Positions 35,587 to 45,100 of a DNA stretch of 64,000 nucleotides are shown piece by piece. Below the pieces are notes generated by a model. The model saw only the letters and a list, made by a program, of their open reading frames with translations. It had not been told where the DNA came from and searched no databases. This DNA is from NORP259 sp041398705 (GTDB taxonomy: Bacteria; Planctomycetota; UBA1135; GCA-002686595), in the NCBI GenBank assembly GCA_041398705.1, contig JAWKUI010000004.1:62001-126000 (forward strand). Reading direction: 5' to 3'. How positions within the stretch are numbered: position 1 is the stretch's first letter; each line of letters starts with the position of its first letter. Made by a program: the position numbers and the translations under genes.

Positions 35587-36942
35587 ATGGAGCCGGGTGC
35601 TTGCAGCGTGGCGGAAACGGCAGTTCCGCAGCCGATCCGCGTCGCGGTGCCGGCCAGCAAGTCCCAGTGGCAGCGGGCGCTGATCGCCTCGCTTTGGTTT
35701 CCTGGGAGATGGACGTTGGATTTTCCAGGGGCTGCCCCTTGGTCAGATGCGGCGGAAGTGCCGCAGGACGTGCGCGACTTGGCCGCGCTCGCCTTTGCTG
35801 CGGGCGAGCCTCAAGTGTCCCCTGGGTCCTGGACGTGGCGGGGCAAAGGCCCGTCCGGCGCGGATGCGGCGTGCGTGCGCCTGGGGGAATCGGCCACCAG
35901 CGCGCGCCTGTTGGCGGCTTGGCTCGCTTGGGGCGGGGTCCCCGGCACGGCGGCGACCCTCGCGGGCCGCGGATCCCTGCGGTCCCGCGGCAGCGCCGCC
36001 CTGGCGCGCCTGCTCGACCTGCCGGACCCGTGCCTGCCCTGGACCCTGACGGCGCGGCCCTGGCCCGGTCGCGTGGAGCTCGAAGGGGTCACTTCCAGCC
36101 AGGAGATCTCGGCGCTGCTGCTGGCCGCGGCCGGAGCCGGCGGGGGCGAAGTGGTCGTGCATGGACCCTGGCCCAGCCGACCCTACGTGGACCTGACCCT
36201 CGATCTGCTGACGCGCATCGGGGTCGAATGGCAGCACGATTCGCTCGACCCGGAGCAACCGGGGGCGGGGGACCGCTGGCGGATCCATCCGTACGAGGGC
36301 CGGGGTGAGTACCGCCTGGCGCTGGAGTCCGATGCCTCGAGCGCTGCGGTGCTCCTGTGCGCCGGGGTGATCGCCGGCCGGGCACTCGAGGTGGCGGGTT
36401 TGCCGGAGTCCAGCCGACAGGCCGACCTCTCGGTACAAAACCACTTGGCAGAGGCGGGGGCTCGCACCTGGCACCGGGACGGGGTCCTGGGCGCAGCAGG
36501 ACCGCTCACGTCCGGCTTCGACCTCGAACTCCGCGAATCCCCGGATCTGGCCCTGCCCTTGGCCGCCGTAGCGGGAGCCCTGGCCCTCGGCCATTGGGGC
36601 ACACCCCGCGCCAGTCGCCTCTCCGGCCTTTCCCATCTCGCGGGCAAGGAGAGTGACCGCTTCGCCGGGTTGCACGGGCTACTCACCGCCGCGGGGGTAC
36701 GGGTCGAGACCCCGCAGCCGGGCACCCTTCAGCTCCTGCCCGGCACACCCCGCCAACCCGGCCGCGCCCTGCCGTGCCTCGGGGACCACCGCATGGCATT
36801 CGCCATCGCGCTGCTGTCCCTCTGCGTCCCGGGGCTCACCGGCGACGACCCCGCCTGCGTGGCCAAGTCCTGGCCCGGCTTCTGGTCCACCTGGTCCCGA
36901 GCCTTGGACGGGAGGGGCTGGCAGGGCCGGTCCCGCTCATAA
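35587..36942 (+). CDS. aroA: EPSP synthase (3-phosphoshikimate 1-carboxyvinyltransferase), divergent
   Basis: 451 residues. It should make EPSP from shikimate-3-phosphate and PEP in the aromatic pathway. The Lys-Ser...Arg start SKSQWQRALI, the GESATSARLLAA loop (usual GNAGT-R), VTSSQEISALLLA, RPYVDLTLDLL, SDASSAAVLL, PDLALPLAAVAG with the catalytic aspartate, LAGKESDR and LGDHRMAFAIALL are all in the right order, and AKSWPGFW supplies the late lysine. The glycine-rich PEP loop is altered, so activity should be confirmed. ATG 35587 is preferred over an in-frame ATG at 35554. No other shikimate gene is nearby. Confidence 0.85.
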   Translation: MEPGACSVAETAVPQPIRVAVPASKSQWQRALIASLWFPGRWTLDFPGAAPWSDAAEVPQDVRDLAALAFAAGEPQVSPGSWTWRGKGPSGADAACVRLGESATSARLLAAWLAWGGVPGTAATLAGRGSLRSRGSAALARLLDLPDPCLPWTLTARPWPGRVELEGVTSSQEISALLLAAAGAGGGEVVVHGPWPSRPYVDLTLDLLTRIGVEWQHDSLDPEQPGAGDRWRIHPYEGRGEYRLALESDASSAAVLLCAGVIAGRALEVAGLPESSRQADLSVQNHLAEAGARTWHRDGVLGAAGPLTSGFDLELRESPDLALPLAAVAGALALGHWGTPRASRLSGLSHLAGKESDRFAGLHGLLTAAGVRVETPQPGTLQLLPGTPRQPGRALPCLGDHRMAFAIALLSLCVPGLTGDDPACVAKSWPGFWSTWSRALDGRGWQGRSRS

Positions 36943-36989
36943 GGGGGAAGGCTCCCCAGCAGATCGTTCCAACGCGCCGCTGGGACCGT

Positions 36990-36995
36990 TAGGGT
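36990..36995 (+). promoter_or_regulatory. Candidate -10 box (TAGGGT) for galE
   Basis: TAGGGT ends 7 bases before the galE ATG at 37003. A weak TTCCAA -35-like box lies 17 bases upstream (36967-36972). The spacing implies a leaderless transcript for the galE operon. Confidence 0.4.
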
Positions 36996-37002
36996 TTCCC
37001 CC

Positions 37003-38037
37003 ATGAGGGAATCCGCAGCGGATGGCTCCTTCCCCAGCACCCCCCGGGGGCCGGTGCTGGTGTGTGGGGGAGCCGGTTACATCGGCAGTCACACGGTCCG
37101 GCGCCTGCGCCAGCAGGGTGTCGCGTGCGTGGTCTTCGACAACCTGTCTACCGGCCACCGCGAGGCCGTGCCCGCGGACGTGCCCCTGGTCGAAGGGGAC
37201 CTGGGGGACCGCGACGCCATCGCCGCGGCCCTGGCCCAGCACCGTATCCAGGACGTGATCCACTTCGCCGCGAAGTGTTACGTGGGGGAGTCGGTCACCG
37301 ATCCCTCCAAGTACTACCGCGAGAACGTCTTCTACACGTGGAACCTGCTTGAGGAGATGCGCCACGCGGGCGCCTCGCGCATCGTGTTCTCGTCCACGTG
37401 CGCCACCTACGGGGATCCAGTGCGCATCCCGATGGATGAAAGCCACCCGCAGAAGCCCATCAATCCCTACGGGCACACCAAGCTGCACATGGAGCACATG
37501 ATGGGCGACTACGCGCGGGCGTACGGCCTGCAGTACGCCGCCTTGCGCTACTTCAACGCGGCGGGCGCGGCGGAGGATGGCACCCTCGGCGAGCACCACG
37601 AGCCGGAGACGCACCTGATTCCGCTCGTCTTGCAGGTGGCCCTCGGCCAACGCGACAAGATCATGATGTTCGGGGACGACTACGACACCCCGGATGGGAC
37701 CTGCGTGCGCGACTACATCCACGTGGAGGACCTCGCGGATGCGCACCTGCGCGCGTTGTGCCAACTGCAGGCCGGTGCGCCGGCGTTGCACGTGAACCTG
37801 GGCACCGGCACCGGCTATTCGGTGCGTGAGGTGATCGAAGTGGCGCGCGAAGTGACCGGACACCCGATTCCTGCGGTGATGGCCGAACGCCGTCCCGGCG
37901 ACCCGCCGCAACTCGTGAGTGGCGGTACGCATGCCCTCGATGTACTCGGGTGGCGCCCGTCGAAACCGAGCCTGCGGCCGATCCTCGAAGACGCCTGGAA
38001 CTTCCATCGCAAGCACCCGCGGGGCTACGCCCAATGA
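37003..38037 (+). CDS. galE: UDP-glucose 4-epimerase
   Basis: 344 residues, extended short-chain dehydrogenase. LVCGGAGYIGSHT is the NAD-binding GxxGxxG motif. VIHFAAKCYVGES and FSSTCATYGD precede the catalytic Tyr-x-x-x-Lys in NPYGHTKLHMEHM. LRYFNAAGAAEDG and DGTCVRDYIHVEDLADAH are GalE signatures. It interconverts UDP-glucose and UDP-galactose for glycan synthesis. The stop overlaps the start of the carboxypeptidase gene (ATGA), so galE heads an operon with dacB and the inositol-phosphatase gene. Confidence 0.95.
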   Translation: MRESAADGSFPSTPRGPVLVCGGAGYIGSHTVRRLRQQGVACVVFDNLSTGHREAVPADVPLVEGDLGDRDAIAAALAQHRIQDVIHFAAKCYVGESVTDPSKYYRENVFYTWNLLEEMRHAGASRIVFSSTCATYGDPVRIPMDESHPQKPINPYGHTKLHMEHMMGDYARAYGLQYAALRYFNAAGAAEDGTLGEHHEPETHLIPLVLQVALGQRDKIMMFGDDYDTPDGTCVRDYIHVEDLADAHLRALCQLQAGAPALHVNLGTGTGYSVREVIEVAREVTGHPIPAVMAERRPGDPPQLVSGGTHALDVLGWRPSKPSLRPILEDAWNFHRKHPRGYAQ

Positions 38038-39781
38038 GCTACGACGCGAATCCCTTCGACCCGTTCGAGCGCATCGGTTCGCACGGGGGCCTGCCTGGCG
38101 TGCAGGGCCGCAAGACGCGCCGCCGCCGGCTGCCTTGGCTGTTTGGCCTGCTCGGACTCGGGCTGATCTATTGGTTCGGCCTGCGCGGTGCGTCGCCGGA
38201 TCCCGTGGAGGCGGCGGAGAGCGCGGGTGGCGCGGGCATCGTGCTCGACGCGGCCCAGGGCAAACCCCTGGTGCAGCCGCCCGTTGCGGGGGCGAACGGG
38301 CCCGCTGCTCCGGAGGTCACCGCTGCCCCAGTGGTCGCCCCGAAGCCGAAACCCGCCGCGCGTGCGCCGGGAGCGGAGGCCCTCGAACGCCAGGTGAACG
38401 AGATCGTCGCGCGTCACATGGCTACGGCGGCGAAAAACAGCAAGAACAAGGTGCGGGCGGCGAACACCGATGTGGCGGTGCACGTGCGCGGCGTGGATGG
38501 GGCCGTCTGGGTCGACCGTTCGACCTCGAAGGCTCTGATGCCCGCGTCGAACCTGAAGTTGGTCACTTGCGCGGCGGCGATGCAATTGGCCCCCGAAGGG
38601 GCCGCCTTCGAAACCCCGTTCGAGGCCCTCGGCGAGGTGCGCGGCGGGGTGCTCGAAGGTGACCTGGTGGCCCGCGCGGGTGCGGATCCCCTCTACAGTG
38701 CGGATTCGGATGGCAGCCTGGATGCCTATGCCCGGCAGATCGCCGAACAATTGCGCGCGGCGGGCATCGAACGCGTGCGTGGGCGGCTCCTGCTCGATGA
38801 AGGTCGTTTCGAACGACCGGGGCCGAGGCCCGAGTGGCCGCCGTCGAACGAGTACTGGACCGAACATTGCGCCCTGTCCGGGGCTTTAGCGCCAACGCGG
38901 GGTGCATTTCCGCCAAGGTGGTGCCGACGAGCCCCGGCAAAGAAGCGAACGTGGAAGTGCGTCCGCGGGGACACGGCCTCAAGCGCATCGGCACGGTGAA
39001 TACGACGGCAAAAGGCAGCAAGATCATCGTTGCCGTGGAGGCGCGCGAACGCGGATTGACCGTGCGTGGCTCGTTGCCCGCCGGCATCAGCGGCTATGAG
39101 ACGCGTTTCGCCTATCCGGATCCCGTGGACCTGTTCGGATACGGCATGCTCGATTCCCTGGCCCGCGCGGGCGTTGCCATCGAAGGTGGGTTCGAGCGCA
39201 GCCGCCAGGTGCCTGCGGGGCGCGAGGTCGCGCGCCTGCGCACCCCGATCGTGAGCGCCTTCTTGCCGATCCTGCGCGACTCGAACAACTCGGTCGCGGA
39301 CCAGTTGTTCCTGTTCCTCGGCCACCGGTACGCGGGCGAAGGCACGCGCGCCGGCGGCGCCCGGGCCGTGGCCCGCGCGTTGGCAGGACTCGGGGTCGAC
39401 AGCGACGGTTGGAACCAGGTTGATGGTTCGGGTTTGTCCAAGGCGGACAGGGTGCGGGCCGACCAGCTCACGGCGTTGCTCGCCGGGGTGTTCCAACGCG
39501 CGGATGCGGACGCGCTCGCGCTGCGCCAGGCTCTGCCCGTGGCGGGCGAGAGCGGCACCCTGCGCACGCGCATGCGCAAGGGCCAGGCCGAGGGCAACGT
39601 GCACGCCAAAACCGGTTGGGTCGAGGGGGCAAGTTCGCTGTCCGGCTGGGCGGTGACCCGCGGCGGGCGCATCCTGATCTTTTCGATCCTGATCAACTAT
39701 CCGCGTCACCCCAACCTGAACACCAGCGTCTTCAAACCGATGCAGGACGAGATCTGCGAAGCCCTCGCTTCGCTCCGCTGA
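38034..39781 (+). pseudogene. dacB: D-alanyl-D-alanine carboxypeptidase (PBP4/DacB type) split by a single-base frameshift
   Basis: The ATG at 38034 opens frame 1 with a membrane anchor (about residues 35-52) and SxxK in PASNLKL (Ser172, Lys175). That frame runs on only to a stop at 38999, and the homology leaves it at the GGGG run 38880-38883. After it, the rest continues in the -1 frame to a stop at 39779-39781, including SxN (DSNNSVAD) and KTG (AKTGWVEG). Adding one G restores ALSGGFSANAG, the usual sequence there. All three penicillin-binding motifs are intact, so this is either a sequencing error in a homopolymer or a very recent mutation. The product would trim peptidoglycan stems in the periplasm. 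Its ends overlap galE and the next gene. Confidence 0.82.
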
Positions 39782-40632
39782 TGCAGCCCTGGGACCGGGA
39801 GCAGGCGCGTTTCGCGCTGACCGTGGCGCTCGAAGCGGCGCGGGAGGCGGGGGCGATCCTGCTGGATCACTACGAAAACCTCGATCCCGCCGGGCTGGGT
39901 CGCAAGTCGAGCACGCGCGATCTGGTGAGTGCTGCGGACGTGGCGGCCGAGCGCTGCATCACCGCGCATTTGCGGCGATACCTGCCCGAGCACGCGATCG
40001 AAGCCGAGGAGGAGACCCGCGATGCGCGCGATGCGCACCGGCCCCGGTGGTTCGTCGATCCGCTCGACGGCACGGTGAACTTCGTTCAGGGTTTGCCGAC
40101 CTTCTGCGTTTCGCTGGGTCTGTACGTACAGGGCCAGCCCGAGGTGGCGGTGGTGCACGCGCCGCGGCTCGGCGAGACCTTCTGGGCCGTGGCGGGGGAG
40201 GGCGGCCGGCTCGAGGGACCGCGGGGTAGCCGGCCCCTGGCGGTTTCGGACAAGCAAGCGCTCTCCGAAAGCGTTCTGGCCACGGGTTTTCCCTACCGGC
40301 GCGAATACTGGCGGCCGAACAACCTCGAGATCCTCTCCGACCTGTTCCTCCAGGTCCGCGGCCTGCGCCGCATGGGATCCGCCGCCCTTGACCTGGCCCT
40401 GGTGGCCGCGGGGCGGCTCGACGGTTTCTGGGAGCTGTACCTCTCGCCCCACGATGTAGGGGCGGGGGCCCTGCTCGTCCGGGAAGCCGGCGGCCGGGTC
40501 AGCGATGCCATGGGCGGCGAAGATTGGCTGCGCGGCGGTTCGATCGTGGCGGGGGGGGCCGGGGTCCATGGGGCCCTGCTGCCGTTCATGCGCCCCCCCG
40601 ATCCCCGCTGGGCCCTGGAAGGGCCGGGCTGA
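39781..40632 (+). CDS. Inositol monophosphatase family protein
   Basis: 283 residues. The ATG overlaps the carboxypeptidase stop (TGATG). Metal and substrate motifs of the IMPase family are present: EAEEET, WFVDPLDGTVNFVQGLP and the late aspartate in LSPHDVGAGALLVREAGG (usual WD-AAG). Family members include SuhB, histidinol-phosphate phosphatase (HisN) and 3'-phosphoadenosine phosphatase, and the sequence does not decide between them. It is a Mg2+-dependent cytoplasmic sugar- or polyol-phosphatase. It is last in the galE operon. Confidence 0.88.
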   Translation: MQPWDREQARFALTVALEAAREAGAILLDHYENLDPAGLGRKSSTRDLVSAADVAAERCITAHLRRYLPEHAIEAEEETRDARDAHRPRWFVDPLDGTVNFVQGLPTFCVSLGLYVQGQPEVAVVHAPRLGETFWAVAGEGGRLEGPRGSRPLAVSDKQALSESVLATGFPYRREYWRPNNLEILSDLFLQVRGLRRMGSAALDLALVAAGRLDGFWELYLSPHDVGAGALLVREAGGRVSDAMGGEDWLRGGSIVAGGAGVHGALLPFMRPPDPRWALEGPG

Positions 40633-40667
40633 CCCGCAATCGGCGGCGGGAGGCATCGCATTCCGGG

Positions 40668-40695
40668 TTGAACTCTTCCGGGCACGTACGATAAT
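40668..40695 (+). promoter_or_regulatory. Sigma-70-type promoter of the peroxiredoxin gene
   Basis: TTGAAC (40668-40673) and GATAAT (40690-40695) with a 16-base spacer form the best consensus promoter I see in the window. Transcription would start near 40702, leaving a leader of about 68 bases before the ATG at 40770. Confidence 0.6.
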
Positions 40696-40769
40696 GGGCG
40701 CCTTCTCGGGGAAGCCGCGCCCGGCGCAGCGCCCCACTCCCCAACACATCCCTAGACCATCCCATCCCC

Positions 40770-41369
40770 ATGGCCGTTCTCGTCGGAAAAGAAGCCCCGG
40801 GCTTCACCGCCCAATGCGTCAACGCGAAAGGTGAGTTCGAATCGATCTCCCTCGACAAGTTCCGCGGTAAGGAAGTCATCCTGTACTTCTACCCGCTCGA
40901 CTTCACCTTCGTCTGCCCCTCCGAGATCATCGCGTTCGACAACGCGGTCTCCAAGTTCGAGGAGCGTGGTGTGCAACTGATCGGCGTCTCCGTCGACTCG
41001 CACTTCACCCACCTCGCTTGGCGCAACACCCCGCGCGAGCAGGGTGGCATCGGCGCCATCCGCTACCCGCTGGTTGCGGACCTCACCAAGAACATCGCGC
41101 GCGACTACGACGTGCTGACCGGCGACGGCGCGGTGGCCTACCGCGGCCTGTTCCTGATCGACAAGAAAGGCGTTGTGCGCCACCAGATCGTCAACGACCT
41201 GCCCCTGGGCCGCAACGTCGACGAGGCCCTGCGCATGGTCGACGCCCTGCAGTTCCACGAGTCCCACGGCGAAGTGTGCCCGGCGGGTTGGAACAAGGGC
41301 AAAGAAGGCATGAAGCCGAACGCCGCTGGCGTGGCTTCCTACCTGGCCGCCAACGCGGACAAGCTGTAG
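40770..41369 (+). CDS. Typical 2-Cys peroxiredoxin (AhpC/TSA family)
   Basis: 199 residues. The peroxidatic cysteine is C49 in DFTFVCPSE and the resolving cysteine C170 in GEVCPAGW. GGIG at 92-95 is present, but the C-terminal YF motif of easily over-oxidised enzymes is absent. It reduces hydrogen peroxide and organic peroxides in the cytoplasm, recycled by thioredoxin or AhpF. The codon pattern (many GTC, ACC, AAG, CGC, CGT) and its own consensus promoter and terminator suggest strong monocistronic expression. Confidence 0.95.
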   Translation: MAVLVGKEAPGFTAQCVNAKGEFESISLDKFRGKEVILYFYPLDFTFVCPSEIIAFDNAVSKFEERGVQLIGVSVDSHFTHLAWRNTPREQGGIGAIRYPLVADLTKNIARDYDVLTGDGAVAYRGLFLIDKKGVVRHQIVNDLPLGRNVDEALRMVDALQFHESHGEVCPAGWNKGKEGMKPNAAGVASYLAANADKL

Positions 41370-41390
41370 TCCTTCGAAGGTCAGAAACCA

Positions 41391-41429
41391 CCGGAGGCCC
41401 GGATCCGCGCTGCGGGTCCGGGCCTCCGG
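41391..41429 (+). terminator. Terminator after the peroxiredoxin gene
   Basis: 18-base arms (41391-41408 with 41412-41429), one mismatch, 3-base loop, followed by GCGTTTCGG. It lies 22 bases past the stop and may also serve the convergent minus-strand gene. Confidence 0.75.
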
Positions 41430-41451
41430 GCGTTTCGGGTGTGCCAGGGAT

Positions 41452-42030
41452 TCAGGCCCGGGCGGCCGGATTCGGCGTTTGGGCCGGGGCGGCTCCACCG
41501 GCGGGGCCGGAAGGGGCACTGGCCGGGGTGAGCACCACCGGCTCCCGTTCGAGGGCCGCCTCTACGGCTGCCTGCAAATCAACCATCTCTTGGCGCGCCA
41601 TGCCTTGCCCGATGCGCGTGGCGGTCCAGATCGTGGCCGCGATGAGCGCGCAGATCGGCAGGGCCCACAGGGCACTCGGCTGCGTGTCGAGCATCCACTG
41701 GGACACCGCGAAGATGGTCGCGAACATCGAAATCGTGCCCAGGGCCAAGTAGGTCAACGCAAACCCCATCCAGATGCTCGGGGCCGGACTGAAGCGGCCG
41801 TAGACCATCGTGTGTTCCCGGCCGACCTCGGTGCGGATCTCGAGCTGCAGCCAAGGGGACCAGAAGTGGCGCTCGCGGTCGGTCAGCGTCAGCATCATGT
41901 GGTGCTTGACCGCCTGGCCAGCAACCCTGCAGTCCTGGCAGGTGAGCAGGGCCTCCAGCCGGGCCGACGCTTCGTCAGGAGTCAGGTCCGTGGGAAGTTT
42001 GAAGACAGGGCGTAGGTGGGCAGCTTTCAT
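41452..42030 (-). CDS. Conserved membrane protein of unknown function
   Basis: 192 residues from the ATG at 42030. A soluble N-terminal domain of about 95 residues (DEASARLEALL, KHHMMLTLTDRERHFWSPWLQLEIR, TMVYGRFSPAPSIWMGF) is followed by two membrane helices (about 96-118 and 126-145), then a basic helix and an alanine/proline-rich tail. From memory, proteins of this layout occur as hypothetical genes in Bacteroidota; no function is known to me. The frame extends to 42378 but would cross the uvrA promoter. Confidence 0.65.
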   Translation of the reverse strand: MKAAHLRPVFKLPTDLTPDEASARLEALLTCQDCRVAGQAVKHHMMLTLTDRERHFWSPWLQLEIRTEVGREHTMVYGRFSPAPSIWMGFALTYLALGTISMFATIFAVSQWMLDTQPSALWALPICALIAATIWTATRIGQGMARQEMVDLQAAVEAALEREPVVLTPASAPSGPAGGAAPAQTPNPAARA

Positions 42031-42190
42031 GGCGGGTGGGCAGGGGCCTGCCAGCAGGGTAGCCGGAAGTGGGGATTCCGATAGGGGCGCCCGGGTTCTG
42101 GCCGGTAGGCGACCCAGGATGGGAGTGCTACAATCTCCGCCTTTCCCAGGCACCAACCCGCCGCCACTGGCCCCTTCTGCTCTCCCCCGG

Positions 42191-45100
42191 ATGGCCCCTT
42201 CAAAAGCCCAAAACAGCCGCGAGACCGGCACCGGACGGAGCGACACCACGTCGATGATCCGCATCCGTGGAGCCCGCCAGAACAACCTGCGCGGCGTCGA
42301 TGTGGATCTGCCGCGCGGCAGCCTGGTGGCGATCACCGGCCTTTCGGGATCGGGCAAATCCTCGCTGGCCTTCGACACCCTCTTCCGTGAGGGGCAGCGT
42401 CGTTTCCTGGAAACCCTGTCCGGGTACGCACGTCAGTTTCTCGGGGGTCTCAGCAAACCCGAAGTCGAGAGCATCGAAGGCCTTTCGCCCGCGATCGCCG
42501 TCGATCAGAAGTCCGTGCCGCGTGGGGCGCGTTCGACGGTCGGCACCTTGACCGAAGTCACCGACCACCTGCGTGTGCTCTTTGCCCGCGCCGGCGTGGC
42601 GTACTGCCCGGGTTGCCAGGAGCCGGTGCGCTCGCGTACCCCCGAAGCCCTGACGCAGGAGATCCTGCGCATCTACGAGGGCCAGAAGGTGATGTTGTGC
42701 GCCCCGCTCATCCGCGACCGCAAGGGGGCGCACAAGGCGCTCTTCGAAGACCTCGCCAAACGCGGGTTCGTGCGGGTGCGGGTCGATGGGCAGGTCTTCC
42801 GGTTGGAGGAAGTGCCCGAGCTCAACCGTTACCAGAACCATCGCATCGAAGTGGTGGTCGACCGCATCGTTCCGAAAGCCGAAGAGCCGGCGCGCTTGCG
42901 CGAAAGCCTGAACACGTGCCTCAAACACGGCGAAGGCGACGTGCTCGTGGTGGCCGGCGACGAAGCGCAGCTCTATTCGACCGAACGGGTGTGCCCGGGC
43001 TGCGGCGGCGACGTGCCGCCGCTCGAACCGCGCCTGTTCTCGTTCAACTCGCCCCACGGGGCGTGTTCCGCTTGCGACGGACTGGGCACGGTGCGCGTGC
43101 CGAGCGAGGGCAGCGTGGTCGCCGATGGCACCCGGAGCGTGCGCGAGGGGGCGCTCGCCTTCACCAACGCGAAGGGCACGGGCCTCAGCATCCCGCGCGT
43201 CGACTGGGAGTTCCTCGAGTCGGTGGGGGAAGAAAACGGCTTCGACCTCGATACCCCCTGGAACAAACTGCCCGCGAAGGCCCGCCACGTGCTGCTCGAA
43301 GGCAGCGGGGACAAGCGATATACCCAGGTCTCCACCTGGAAACGCAAGGGCGGCAGCGCGCAACTCGAATGGGACCGCCGTTTCCCCGGCGTGCTGGGCG
43401 CCCTGCGCGCGTTGCTCGAAAAGGGCAGCCAACGCAAACAACTCGAGCGCTACCTGTCTGAGGAGCCCTGCGGCGATTGCGCGGGCACGCGCCTGCTGCC
43501 CGCCGCCCGCTCGGTGCGCCTGGGCGATACCACCTTGCCGCAGATCCTTGCGTTGCCCGTGGCGGAACTGCCGGGGGCCCTGGCGGGGCTCGAGCTGAGC
43601 AAACGCCAGTCGATCATCGCCGCGGACCTGCTGAAGGAGATCGACCGGCGCCTGGTGTTCCTCGGCAAGGTGGGCCTCGGCTACCTGACCCTGGAGCGCC
43701 CCGCCGACACCCTGTCGGGCGGGGAAGCCCAGCGCATCCGCCTCGCCGCGCAGCTGGGCGCGGGCCTGCAGGGCGTGCTCTACGTGCTCGACGAACCCTC
43801 GATCGGCCTGCATGCGCGCGACCACGGCAAGCTGCTCGAAGCCCTCGGCGACCTGCGCGACGCCGGCAACAGCGTGGTGGTGGTGGAGCACGATGCCGCC
43901 ACCCTGCGCGCGGCGGATTACCTCGTGGACGTGGGCCCCGGCGCGGGTTCGCGCGGGGGCTACATCGTCGCCGAAGGCACGCCGGCCGAGGTGGCGCTGG
44001 CGGATACGCCCACCGCACGCATGCTGCGCGGCGAAGTGCACATGCCCGCACCCGAAGTGCGCCGCACGGGCAACGGCAAGTGGTTGCGCCTCACCGGGGC
44101 CACGGGCAACAACCTCAAGGACGTTTCGATCGAGATCCCGCTCGGAACGCTGACCGCGGTCAGCGGCGTCAGCGGTTCGGGCAAATCGAGCATGATCCAG
44201 GGCACCCTGCGCCCGGCCCTGCTGCGCAAGCTGGGCCGTGAGGCCGTGCGTCCCTTGCCCTTCGAAACCCTCGAAGGCCACAAGTTCATCGACGATCTCG
44301 TGGCGATCAACGCCGCGCCGATCGGGCGCACCACGCGATCGAACCCGGCAACGTACACCAAGATCCTTGGGCCTATCCGCGATCTCTTCGCGGCCCTGCC
44401 CGAGAGCCGCATGCGCGGGTACGACAAATCGCGCTTCTCGTTCAACACCGCCGGCGGGCGCTGCGAGGAGTGCCAAGGTGGGGGCGCGCGGTACGTGGAG
44501 CTGCAGTTCCTGGCGCCGGTCACCGTGCCTTGCGAAGTCTGCGGGGGCAAACGCTTCCAGGAAGAGACCCTCGAGGTGCACTTCAAGGGCAAGTCGATCG
44601 CCGACGTGCTCGACATGACCGTGGAGGACGCCGCGGAGTTCTTCGTGGACCACCCGAGCGTGCACAAGGTGCTCGAACTGCTGCTCGACGTGGGCCTCGG
44701 ATACCTGACCCTCGGCCAGCCCTCGACGACCCTTTCGGGCGGCGAGGCCCAGCGCATCAAACTCGTCACGCACCTGGCCAAACGGGCCCGCGGGCACGTC
44801 TTGTACCTGCTCGACGAACCCACTACCGGTCTGCACATGGAGGACGTGGGCCGACTGGTGCACGCCCTGCAGCGGCTGGTCGACATGGGCCACAGCGTGC
44901 TGGTGATCGAACACAACCTCGAGCTGGTCGAAGCGGCGGACCACGTGCTCGATATGGGCCCCGACGGCGGAAGCGCCGGTGGGCGGCTCGTGGGCGCGGG
45001 CACCCCCGAGGACATCATGGCGGCGAAGGAATCCCACACCGGGGTCGCCTTGCGCGAGATGGTGGAGGAAAGCCGCGCGGCCAAAGCCGGCAAGAAGAAA

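Noticed and set aside
38870..38895. Programmed -1 frameshift in dacB
   Set aside because: No canonical X-XXY-YYZ slippery heptamer in the zero frame and no clear downstream pseudoknot; a lost G in a G run is simpler.
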